NCBI GenBank assembly: GCA_050248375.1
Contig: JBFWSL010000231.1
Span: 1 to 5,865 of the forward strand
Length of the DNA stretch: 5,865 nucleotides
Direction: 5' to 3'
Origin: JAYZVT01 sp050248375
GTDB taxonomy: Bacteria > Pseudomonadota > Alphaproteobacteria > Rhizobiales > Methyloligellaceae
Made by a program: the position numbers and the translations under genes. Below are positions 1-4,908 of the stretch, piece by piece (the stretch's first letter is position 1; the number at the start of each line of letters is the position of its first letter). The notes beneath the pieces are model-generated. The model saw only the letters and a program-made list of their open reading frames with translations, did no database searches and was not told the origin of the DNA.

Positions 1-208
1 GACGGTCCGGGTGCCTGCGGACAACATCGCGGACTTTCCTGTTGCCGCTGCTGAAGTCGTGGCTGGCGATGGAGTCGTAGGCGAAAATCCAGGCTTTCTC
101 GACGCCGGACCTGTCCAGCCGCCGCATCAGGTCCGACTCCTCGCCGCTTCCGGGATATTCCGGATGCCCCAGGCAAACAGCCGTATCCGTCCAGGCGCGC
201 TCGGCCAT
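1..208 (-). CDS. Amidohydrolase-family protein, N-terminal part (continues beyond the window)
   Basis: This reading frame is open from an ATG at 208-206 to the left edge, giving 69 residues with no stop. It resembles the N-terminus of amidohydrolase-2 (PF04909, COG2159) proteins: a D-x-x-V-x-LG opening, then a DLMRRLDRSGVEKAWIFA helix-strand unit (about residues 26-43) and an N-R-x-V-x-x-V-V-R-R-HPDR segment (about 56-69), which matches the usual 'N..v.....~hPdR' of the family. It starts one base after the stop of the upstream amidohydrolase (TGA-C-ATG). A GGAGG site (222-218) inside the end of that gene lies 9 nt before the start, so translation is probably coupled. Oddly, the D-x-H-x-H metal motif of the neighbour (DDHVH) corresponds here to D8-T-A10-V-C12, so both metal histidines appear to be replaced. 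Family assignment is fairly secure; activity and substrate are unknown because the catalytic C-terminal part is outside the window. Confidence 0.8.
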   Translation of the reverse strand, partial: MAERAWTDTAVCLGHPEYPGSGEESDLMRRLDRSGVEKAWIFAYDSIASHDFSSGNRKVRDVVRRHPDR

Positions 209-209
209 G

Positions 210-959
210 TCAGGCGGCCTCCAGGCCGATCAGGGCGGCTACGGTCCCGCCGAGAATCTTTTCCTTCACGTCCCGGGACAGGGAAGAGTTCTCGACCAGG
301 GCCTTGGGGCCCGCCGGATTCGAATAGGGCGCGTCGGAGCCGAAGATCAGCCGTTCCGGGTCCAGACCCTCGCAGGCCGCCCGGAAGCTGTGCCGGCCCT
401 GCTGCGAGATATCGAAGTAGAGCGAAGGATAGCGCCGCCCGGCCATGATCGCGTCGTAGAACATGTCGTGACCCATGTGGCCGACGATGATCTTGGCGTC
501 GGGGAAGCGGTCGGCGAGCAGGCCGACCTGTATCGGCGTTGCGTAGGGCTGATGGCCGGTATGAATCCACAGCGGTACGTCATACTCGATGGCCGCCTGC
601 ACCACCGGGTCCATCATCGGCGCATTGGCGGGAAACTGGTCCACGGCAGGATGCAGCTTGATGCCGCGGAAACCCCATTCGCCCACCGTGCGGTCGATCT
701 CCTGGCGGCTGCGTTTTTCACCGAGTTGCGGCTTGATGTTTGCGAAACCGATCAGGCGGTCCGGATACGCCTCCACCGCCTTGCGGGTTTCGTCATTGGA
801 ATGCTCCTGGTCGTGACCCACATAGGCCAGGCTGTCCTCGATGATCGCCATGTCGATGCCGCAGGCATCGAGCAGGCCGATCAGATGTTCGATGTGATAG
901 GCGTCCTCGTCGGGACTGAACGACCACTCGTGCACATGGACATGATCGTCGATGATCAC
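210..959 (-). CDS. Amidohydrolase family 2 (ACMSD-like) metal-dependent hydrolase
   Basis: A 249-residue cytoplasmic TIM-barrel metallohydrolase of the amidohydrolase-2 family (PF04909), which includes decarboxylases and hydrolases of the ACMSD group. Expected residues are visible in order: DDHVH with H6 and H8 at the end of strand 1, GIKLHP with K101/H103, WIHTGH with H133/H136, VGHMGH with H161/H164, and FGSDAP with D209. The signature is therefore complete and an active mononuclear metal enzyme is likely. At 249 residues it is near the short end for the family. The start is GTG at 959-957, which overlaps the TGA of the upstream GntR gene in a GTGA arrangement, with a G-rich stretch just before it; coupled translation is likely. 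It is followed after one base by a second amidohydrolase-like gene. Specific substrate cannot be deduced; the GntR regulator upstream suggests induction by a metabolite of the pathway. Confidence 0.93.
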   Translation of the reverse strand: MIIDDHVHVHEWSFSPDEDAYHIEHLIGLLDACGIDMAIIEDSLAYVGHDQEHSNDETRKAVEAYPDRLIGFANIKPQLGEKRSRQEIDRTVGEWGFRGIKLHPAVDQFPANAPMMDPVVQAAIEYDVPLWIHTGHQPYATPIQVGLLADRFPDAKIIVGHMGHDMFYDAIMAGRRYPSLYFDISQQGRHSFRAACEGLDPERLIFGSDAPYSNPAGPKALVENSSLSRDVKEKILGGTVAALIGLEAA

Positions 960-1771
960 TGACCGCCCCCGGACAGGTCGTCGTGATAGGTGGAGGCCAT
1001 GCGGATCTGGCTGCCGCTGGCCTCGAAATGGAAGCTGTAGCGTTCGCCGACGAATGTGGACTGGCCGCTGAAGAGCGGCAGGCCGCTTTCGTCCAGATAG
1101 GTATGTGAGCGTACGATCAGCGGCGCCCCCGCCTCCACCTGCAGAAGGTCCGCCTCCGTCTGCGTGGCCGAGCGGCCGCTGATGGTGAAGCGCGCCCTGG
1201 CGATCCGCCGGCCGGAGGCGTGTTCGATGATCCGGAACAGCGGCAGGGTCGATACCTGCTGGCTGGACATCTTCGCGCCGGTCGCGCCCGGGATGAGCCT
1301 TTCCTCCAGGCTGATGGGCACGCCGTCCACGGAACGCAGGCGCTCCAGCCGGTAGACGGATTCGCCCCTGTCCAGGTTGAGCAGCGTTCCGATCACGCTG
1401 TCGGGCGCTTCCTCGCGCCAGGCGATAAGGCGCAGGTCCACCTTGTGTTTCGCGGCCGCCGTTTCATCCTCGAAGGCGAGCGCGAGGTCGTGATCGACCT
1501 TGACCGGTGCCACGAAGGTGCCGCGTCCGCGGTCGCGCAGGATGAGGCCCCTGGTCTTCAACTGGTCCATGGCCTGGCGGACGGTGAGGCGGCTGACGCC
1601 GAAATGGCTGCCGCACTCGGATTCGGAGGGAAGCCGGGTGCCCGCTGGCAGCCGGCCGCTGGTGATCGCGGTGATCAGCCTGTCGGCGAGCTGCACGTAA
1701 AGCGGCACATAGCTGCCGCTGTCCAGTTGCGGCAGCTCGGCGATCGGGAGGGTTGTATCGCGAGTTGTCAT
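956..1771 (-). CDS. GntR-family transcriptional regulator, HutC subfamily (UTRA domain)
   Basis: A 271-residue DNA-binding regulator. Residues about 21-88 form the GntR winged helix: PLYVQLADRL, then the LPAGTRLPSE segment, the recognition-helix region SRLTVRQAMDQLKTRGL (60-76) and the wing RGRGTFV (81-87). Residues about 105-255 fit a UTRA effector-binding domain, with YRLERLRSVDGVPISLEE (140-157) and the YLDESGLPLFSGQSTF strand pair (225-240). UTRA domains bind small metabolites and release or alter DNA binding. It is the first gene of a minus-strand operon whose next gene overlaps it by 4 nt, so it probably controls its own operon. The ATG at 1771-1769 is the natural start; it has only a weak GGA-type ribosome site. 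A perfect 9-bp inverted repeat overlaps this start codon and may be its operator. Family call is secure; the effector is unknown. Confidence 0.95.
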   Translation of the reverse strand: MTTRDTTLPIAELPQLDSGSYVPLYVQLADRLITAITSGRLPAGTRLPSESECGSHFGVSRLTVRQAMDQLKTRGLILRDRGRGTFVAPVKVDHDLALAFEDETAAAKHKVDLRLIAWREEAPDSVIGTLLNLDRGESVYRLERLRSVDGVPISLEERLIPGATGAKMSSQQVSTLPLFRIIEHASGRRIARARFTISGRSATQTEADLLQVEAGAPLIVRSHTYLDESGLPLFSGQSTFVGERYSFHFEASGSQIRMASTYHDDLSGGGQ

Positions 1772-1794
1772 TAAGTCCAGATGTTATGACAACT
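1763..1794. promoter_or_regulatory. Perfect 9-bp inverted repeat across the gntR start codon (candidate operator)
   Basis: AGTTGTCAT (1763-1771) is matched exactly by ATGACAACT (1786-1794), with 14 nt between the arms and 23 bp from arm to arm. The left arm is also the first three codons of the GntR gene (ATG ACA ACT on the minus strand). The position fits an autoregulatory site where bound protein would block transcription or initiation. That GntR binds it is inference. Confidence 0.5.
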
Positions 1795-1809
1795 TTAGGA
1801 AAAGCACAA
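1781..1809 (-). promoter_or_regulatory. Weak sigma70-like promoter candidate for the gntR-amidohydrolase operon
   Basis: On the minus strand TTGTGC (1809-1804) is followed after 17 nt by TAACAT (1786-1781). The -35 matches only in TTG and the -10 matches four of six consensus bases. Transcription would begin about 5 nt before the ATG, implying a nearly leaderless message, which would agree with the poor ribosome site. An alternative -10, TAAAGT (1797-1792), has no good -35. Confidence 0.25.
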
Positions 1810-1841
1810 CAGGCTTGATGAAAAATTCCAGGATTTCTGAC

Positions 1842-1863
1842 AAAAAAGCGTCTCTCAACGCTT
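1842..1863 (-). terminator. Terminator-like hairpin with T-run, upstream of gntR on the minus strand
   Basis: Read on the minus strand, AAGCGT (1863-1858), a 6-nt loop and ACGCTT (1851-1846) form a 6-bp stem that runs into four further T residues (1845-1842). The stem is short and only half GC. If real, it could stop antisense transcription entering the gntR promoter region, or act as an attenuator if a promoter lies further upstream. Confidence 0.3.
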
Positions 1864-2021
1864 GTTCGAGCAGGGTGGCGGTTCCCCTGCCGGCCCGGTG
1901 GCTACGCCCGCTCCAGGCTCGCGGCAGGCCTCATTTGCTCGGGAAATATTGGATGTAAATTACCTAATAAAGAAAGATGACGTTGACACGGCACAATCCG
2001 CCCGGCTCTTAGTATCTTATC

Positions 2022-2037
2022 TGGCATAGCACTTGTA
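2022..2037 (+). promoter_or_regulatory. Sigma54-like -24/-12 element, imperfect
   Basis: TGGCATA, four bases, then TTGTA resembles the sigma54 consensus TGGCACG-N4-TTGCA with exact spacing between the -24 GG (2023-2024) and the -12 position. The -12 C is replaced by T, which usually weakens such promoters, and no sigma54 activator gene is in the window. Confidence 0.2.
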
Positions 2038-2044
2038 TGCCCGT

Positions 2045-2073
2045 TTGAATTCGGCTGCATGGGAGTCTACATT
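2045..2073 (+). promoter_or_regulatory. Candidate sigma70 promoter of the marR gene
   Basis: TTGAAT (2045-2050) and TACATT (2068-2073) are separated by 17 bp, each matching four of six consensus bases. Predicted transcription would start near 2080, giving a leader of about 110 nt before the GTG start. It overlaps no coding sequence and precedes the ribosome site in the right order. Confidence 0.4.
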
Positions 2074-2085
2074 TCGATATACCGA
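2074..2085. promoter_or_regulatory. Near-palindrome at the predicted marR transcription start (candidate operator)
   Basis: TCGATATACCGA pairs in five of its six symmetric positions and sits directly after the -10 element of the candidate marR promoter. MarR regulators often bind AT-rich palindromes at their own promoter, so autoregulation is a reasonable guess. The element is short and could be chance. Confidence 0.25.
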
Positions 2086-2104
2086 GACAATCCGTGGCCG
2101 GGCT

Positions 2105-2131
2105 GGACGGGTATCGCAATCCTACCCGTCC
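2105..2131 (+). other. Strong 9-bp hairpin in the marR 5' leader
   Basis: GGACGGGTA (2105-2113) pairs perfectly with TACCCGTCC (2123-2131) around a 9-nt loop. No T-run follows, so it is not a terminator. It lies about 45 nt before the ribosome site and would be in the transcript from the candidate promoter at 2045-2073. I do not recognise it as a known riboswitch class; it could be an mRNA-stabilising stem or a DNA-level site. Confidence 0.45.
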
Positions 2132-2174
2132 CGGTGCGAGTCCTTGCCGTTTCAATTCGTGTTCATCCCATTTT

Positions 2175-2180
2175 AGGAGA
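2175..2180 (+). promoter_or_regulatory. Ribosome binding site that sets the marR GTG start
   Basis: AGGAGA lies 9 nt before the GTG at 2190. This favours that GTG over the in-frame GTG at 2094, whose extra 32 codons look unlike a MarR protein, contain the leader hairpin and have no comparable ribosome site. Confidence 0.75.
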
Positions 2181-2189
2181 AGCGTCTCC

Positions 2190-2810
2190 GTGAAGACAGC
2201 CGGCCCGAAGGCCCCGCTTACTGTTTCGAGACCCGAACTGCTCGTTAACGGCTCTGACCGCGAGTTCCGGAGGCTGGTGCATACGCTCTTCGCTTTCGCC
2301 GCGCGATGCGAAGTGATTCGTAACAGCTACGCGGCTCATGTCGGCCTGCCGGGTCCGCAATACACCATCCTGATGTGCATCCGGCACCTGAGCGCCGATG
2401 GCCCCGTGAATGTGAAGACCGTCGCCGATCACCTGCGGCTGAGCGGCTCGTTCATAGCCTCGGAGACCCGCAAGCTCGAGGACCTCGGCCTTCTCACCAA
2501 GTCCCAGGATCCCGGCGACCGGCGCCAGACCATGCTCGAGGTCACGGAGAAGGGCCGCGAGATGTTCGAGCGGCTGGCTCCGTTGCAGCAGCCGGTGAGC
2601 AATGTGCAGTTCGGCGCGCTCACGCAGCAGCAGTTCCGCGAACTCATTCCGCTGTTCGAGGCGCTGGTGGACAATTGCGATCATGCCATGGCCCTGCAGC
2701 GCTACCTGATGATCGGCGGCGAGGACGCGGCCGCTGACAAGCATATCACCCGTCGCCGGCGCATCCGCCGCAACACGGACGCGGGCAAGATGTTGGCCAG
2801 CGGCGGCTGA
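2190..2810 (+). CDS. MarR-family transcriptional regulator
   Basis: A 206-residue winged-helix regulator read from GTG at 2190. Residues about 24-66 form the N-terminal dimerisation and helical part (FRRLVHTLFAFAARC, then GLPGPQYTILMCIRHL). The DNA-binding domain spans about 73-122: VNVKTVADHLRLSG, the recognition helix SFIASETRKLEDLGLL (87-102), the wing with the typical DPGDRRQTMLEVTEKG (107-122). Residues 123-172 give the C-terminal dimerisation helices. It is longer than the usual 140-165 residues because of an N-terminal extension of about 24 residues and a basic C-terminal tail (RRRRIRR near 188-194). It is encoded on the strand opposite the gntR operon and points towards the GGT-like gene, 306 bp away. 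Its ligand is unknown. It could regulate the GGT-like or TAXI genes, or the divergent operon. Confidence 0.93.
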   Translation: MKTAGPKAPLTVSRPELLVNGSDREFRRLVHTLFAFAARCEVIRNSYAAHVGLPGPQYTILMCIRHLSADGPVNVKTVADHLRLSGSFIASETRKLEDLGLLTKSQDPGDRRQTMLEVTEKGREMFERLAPLQQPVSNVQFGALTQQQFRELIPLFEALVDNCDHAMALQRYLMIGGEDAAADKHITRRRRIRRNTDAGKMLASGG

Positions 2811-2969
2811 CGGTCCGCGCCGCGGGACTCCTTATCCAAATCGCCGGAGCCGCGTTTCCCCCGCTCGCCGCGATGGGAGCGCCGCGTCCCTGCGCGTGCG
2901 GTGCGCGCTCGGACATGACGATGTCGTCCGCGGGAAGCGGGCGCTTCGGAGGCTGCGCGATGTGCCTGG

Positions 2970-3006
2970 CGGCCGCTTGCCTTCAGCGGCCGGCGCACGG
3001 CCGTGC
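2970..3006. repeat. Hairpin followed by a 12-bp palindrome downstream of marR
   Basis: CGGCCGCT (2970-2977) pairs with AGCGGCCG (2985-2992) around a 7-nt loop. Two bases later GCACGGCCGTGC (2995-3006) is a perfect palindrome. In GC-rich DNA such palindromes arise easily by chance. Possible roles are a factor-dependent stop for marR transcripts or a binding site just upstream of the next promoter. Confidence 0.3.
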
Positions 3007-3018
3007 CGCGCATATGGA

Positions 3019-3047
3019 TTGACAGCCGCCTCCCGCCCGCATACCTC
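3019..3047 (+). promoter_or_regulatory. Candidate promoter of the GGT-like gene
   Basis: A perfect TTGACA (3019-3024) is followed after 17 bp by TACCTC (3042-3047). The -10 is poor against the standard consensus. The same TTGACA-N17-TACC layout precedes the TAXI gene. Transcription would begin near 3054, about 60 nt before the ATG. Confidence 0.35.
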
Positions 3048-3116
3048 AACGCCCCTAACCACGCCCGCATATCCGGCATCTGTACGCAGATCGCCCCCAG
3101 AACGAACGGAAACAGC

Positions 3117-4649
3117 ATGAGCATGACTGTCACGGGCTCGCGCGGAATGGTCTGCGCCAGTCACCAGCGTGCGGCGGACGCCGGTGCGGAAGTCCTGCGC
3201 GCCGGTGGAAGCGCGGTCGACGCGGCAATCGCGGGAGGTGCGGTGATCTGCGCTCTGCTGCCGCAGGCGGTCAGCATCGGCGGCGATGGCTTCATGCTGT
3301 ATCGCGGCGCGGCCGATGCGCGCGTATACGCATTGAACGCCACCGGCGCATCGCCCGCCGCGGCGGATGCCGCCCGCTATCCCAACGGCATTCCCGAGCG
3401 TGGCGTCGACTCCTTTTCCGTTCCCGGCCTGATCGGAGGCTGGGGCGAGGCCCATCGCCGCTTTGGCCGCATGCCCTGGAAAGATCTGTTCGGCGCGGCA
3501 ATCGAATGCGCGCGCGAGGCGCCCATGCCCAGGACGGTCGCCAATGCCGCCGAGGGCTATCGCGACATGCTCTCCAGGGACGCGGTCGCCACCGAACTGT
3601 TCTATGACGGCGGCGCCGAGAGCGGCCCGCTGCGCAAGGTCATGCGCCAGCCTGCGCTCGCCGCAAGCTTCGAGCGGCTCGCCGGCGACGGCGCGGACGC
3701 CTTCTACAAGGACTGGGGCGCGGAATCGCTCAGCGCGTTCGTGCAGCGCGAGGGCGGTGTGATGACCGCCGCAGACATCAGGGCCTACGCGCCGGAATGG
3801 GTGGAGCCGATCTCCACCGCCTATCGCGACTGCCGGGTCTGGGGCTTCCCGCCCAACAGCTACGGCCTGCTGATGCTGCTGCAACTCAAGGCGATCGCCG
3901 GCTTCGACATGAGCCGGTTCGGTTTCAGCTCGACGGAGCGGTTCCGCGCCCTGATCTCGGCCGCCCACGCCGCCCTGGCCGTCGGCCTCGACCGCATCTA
4001 CGACGGCTCGCCTGCGGGCCCCGACGACGAGGACCTGTGCACGGCGCTCAGCCGGAAGATGGCGGCGGCCGGCGGGGAGGGCGTCAGCAATCGCGGCGGC
4101 ACCGCGACCATCTCCGCCGTGGATCGCGACGGCAACCTCAGCGTCAATATCCTGTCGGTGTACATGCTGTTCGGCAGCGGCCGCATCGATCCGGGCACCG
4201 GCATCGTGCTGCAGAACCGCATGGCGGGCTTCGACACCGCGCCTGGCAAGCCGCGGTCGCTGGCGCCCGGCAGGCGTCCGCCGCATACGCTCAATCCCTG
4301 CATTGTCGAGAAGGATGGCAAGCCCTGGATCGGTATCGTCACTCCGGGCGGACCGGGCCAGACGCTCACGCTCACCCAGGTGATTTCCGCCGCCGTCGAC
4401 CTGGGCATGCCCCTCGGCGACGTCATCGCCGGGCCGCGCTGGAGCATGGATTTCACGGGCACGTCGATTCTCGAACACGGCCTGCCGCCGGATATGTCCA
4501 GCGAGCTTGGCGCATTCGGCATCAGCGCGGTGCCCGCGCCTCCCGGCTCCCTGTTCTTCGGATCGGTGGAAGCCGTCCAGTTCCTCGGGAACGGCGAATT
4601 GGCCGGTGTCGCCGACCAGCGCCGTGATGCCGGAGCCGCGGAGGTATAG
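3117..4649 (+). CDS. Gamma-glutamyltransferase-superfamily Ntn-hydrolase, cytoplasmic, altered substrate site
   Basis: A 510-residue member of the GGT superfamily (PF01019), proteins that self-cleave before a threonine to give large and small subunits. The N-terminal signature is clear: GMVCASHQRAADAGAEVLRAGGSAVDAA (10-37) and SIGGDGFMLY (53-62). The cleavage site is GG-T329-ATIS, aligned to E. coli GGT T391, followed by DRDGN and FGSGRIDPGTGIVLQN; the oxyanion glycines fit TPGGPG (409-414). There is no signal peptide, unlike the periplasmic E. coli enzyme. Ungapped comparison from memory with E. coli GGT gives Y349 for N411, R368 for Q430, G371 for D433, and H390-T391 for S462-S463, so gamma-glutamyl-binding residues are mostly gone. 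Related enzymes of this type include the oxamate amidohydrolase HpxW, which I recall also having GGDGF. ATG 3117 is chosen for its GGA site 6 nt upstream; upstream in-frame ATG 3003 adds residues unlike the family. Terminator follows. Substrate unknown, probably an amide. Confidence 0.92.
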   Translation: MSMTVTGSRGMVCASHQRAADAGAEVLRAGGSAVDAAIAGGAVICALLPQAVSIGGDGFMLYRGAADARVYALNATGASPAAADAARYPNGIPERGVDSFSVPGLIGGWGEAHRRFGRMPWKDLFGAAIECAREAPMPRTVANAAEGYRDMLSRDAVATELFYDGGAESGPLRKVMRQPALAASFERLAGDGADAFYKDWGAESLSAFVQREGGVMTAADIRAYAPEWVEPISTAYRDCRVWGFPPNSYGLLMLLQLKAIAGFDMSRFGFSSTERFRALISAAHAALAVGLDRIYDGSPAGPDDEDLCTALSRKMAAAGGEGVSNRGGTATISAVDRDGNLSVNILSVYMLFGSGRIDPGTGIVLQNRMAGFDTAPGKPRSLAPGRRPPHTLNPCIVEKDGKPWIGIVTPGGPGQTLTLTQVISAAVDLGMPLGDVIAGPRWSMDFTGTSILEHGLPPDMSSELGAFGISAVPAPPGSLFFGSVEAVQFLGNGELAGVADQRRDAGAAEV

Positions 4650-4709
4650 GCTTCGCGCTCCGCGCCCCGGCCGCCGCAAACAACAGGCATTTCCAAAACT
4701 TCCCGCGCT

Positions 4710-4743
4710 CGCGCCCCGTTCCGGGGCCGGGCGCGTTTGTGTT
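4710..4743 (+). terminator. Intrinsic terminator after the GGT-like gene
   Basis: CGCGCCC (4710-4716) pairs with GGGCGCG (4729-4735) in a 7-bp GC stem, followed at once by TTTGTGTT. An alternative internal hairpin, GCCCCG (4713-4718) with CGGGGC (4722-4727), can form in the same place. It lies 60 nt after the stop codon and separates the GGT-like gene from the TAXI gene, which then needs its own promoter. Confidence 0.6.
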
Positions 4744-4820
4744 GGCCGGCAAGTGTGCGGCCAAAAGGTGCGGCTGCCGGTTGCACAAAATTTCGCCTGC
4801 GCGTTACAAACTTCGTGCAC

Positions 4821-4835
4821 TTATGCTGGTTATGC
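4821..4835 (+). repeat. Short direct repeat TTATGC upstream of the TAXI promoter
   Basis: TTATGC occurs at 4821-4826 and 4830-4835, separated by TGG, ending four bases before the TTGACA box. A 9-bp period is close to one helical turn, so an activator site is possible. It may also be chance. Confidence 0.25.
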
Positions 4836-4836
4836 A

Positions 4837-4847
4837 ATTTGACAAAT
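4837..4847. promoter_or_regulatory. Palindrome ATTTGACAAAT overlapping the TAXI -35 box (candidate operator)
   Basis: ATTTG and CAAAT are perfectly symmetric around one central A, and the element contains the whole TTGACA -35 hexamer (4839-4844). A repressor bound here would block polymerase. It shares the TGACAA core with the inverted-repeat arms at the gntR start. Binding is inferred, not shown. Confidence 0.35.
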
Positions 4848-4867
4848 ACTAAAGTTATTCATACCGT
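4839..4867 (+). promoter_or_regulatory. Candidate promoter of the TAXI receptor gene
   Basis: A perfect TTGACA (4839-4844) is followed after 17 bp by TACCGT (4862-4867), a poor -10. The surrounding 4831-4865 is AT-rich relative to the window. Transcription would start near 4874, about 35 nt before the ATG and after the upstream terminator. A second, weaker pair is TTGCAC (4781-4786) with TACAAA (4805-4810), 18 bp apart. Confidence 0.45.
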
Positions 4868-4896
4868 GCCAATGCAGCCATGGAGGCATCCGAAGT

Positions 4897-4902
4897 GGAG
4901 GG
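4897..4902 (+). promoter_or_regulatory. Strong ribosome binding site of the TAXI gene
   Basis: GGAGGG lies 6 nt before the ATG at 4909, one of the best Shine-Dalgarno matches in the window, as expected for an abundant periplasmic binding protein. It fixes the start of the signal peptide. Confidence 0.8.
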
Positions 4903-4908
4903 AATTCA

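Larger units (their letters stand above)
1772..2189. other. Divergent intergenic region between gntR and marR
   Basis: This 418-bp gap holds no convincing gene. It is less GC-rich than its surroundings near 1795-1850 and 1940-2080, as expected for a divergent promoter region. It contains the inverted repeat and weak promoter at the gntR side, a minus-strand terminator-like hairpin, a short palindrome GTAAATTAC (1955-1963), a TTGACA box (1983-1988) without a clear -10, a sigma54-like element (2022-2037), a sigma70-like promoter (2045-2073) and a strong hairpin in the presumed marR leader (2105-2131). The stretch 1864-1930 shows nothing I can name. Confidence 0.6.
2811..3116. other. Spacer between marR and the GGT-like gene
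   Basis: This 306-bp spacer is very GC-rich and holds no gene I can support. It contains an 8-bp stem hairpin (2970-2992), a 12-bp perfect palindrome GCACGGCCGTGC (2995-3006) and a TTGACA promoter candidate (3019-3047). No T-tailed terminator for marR is visible; CCGCG/CGCGG (2815-2825) is too tight to fold and has no T-run. Confidence 0.5.

Noticed and set aside
207..962. A 251-codon plus-strand frame opposite the amidohydrolase
   Set aside because: It mirrors the amidohydrolase almost end to end and shows no family motif, while the minus strand has all metal ligands of the family.
2131..2175. A tRNA-like 3' end (T-arm resemblance) in the marR leader
   Set aside because: The T-stem does not pair, there is no acceptor or D-arm partner, and no CCA; the likeness is superficial.
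2094..2189. In-frame upstream extension of the MarR protein from GTG 2094
   Set aside because: The extra residues are unlike MarR proteins, the stretch contains a strong hairpin, and a good ribosome site sits before the later GTG at 2190.
3003..3116. Upstream ATG start for the GGT-like protein at 3003
   Set aside because: The added 38 residues carry no signal peptide or family similarity, lie over the promoter candidate, and the start has no ribosome site, unlike ATG 3117.
2702..3133. Minus-strand frame of 143 codons between marR and the GGT-like gene
   Set aside because: The arginine-rich protein has no known domain, no ribosome site was seen, and it overlaps the ends of two well-supported genes.
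2832..4820. A very long minus-strand open frame (662 codons) opposite the GGT-like gene
   Set aside because: Its protein is rich in Arg, Ala and Gly with no recognisable domain, and the plus-strand frame has clear GGT motifs. Long antisense frames are common opposite genes with GC-rich third positions.
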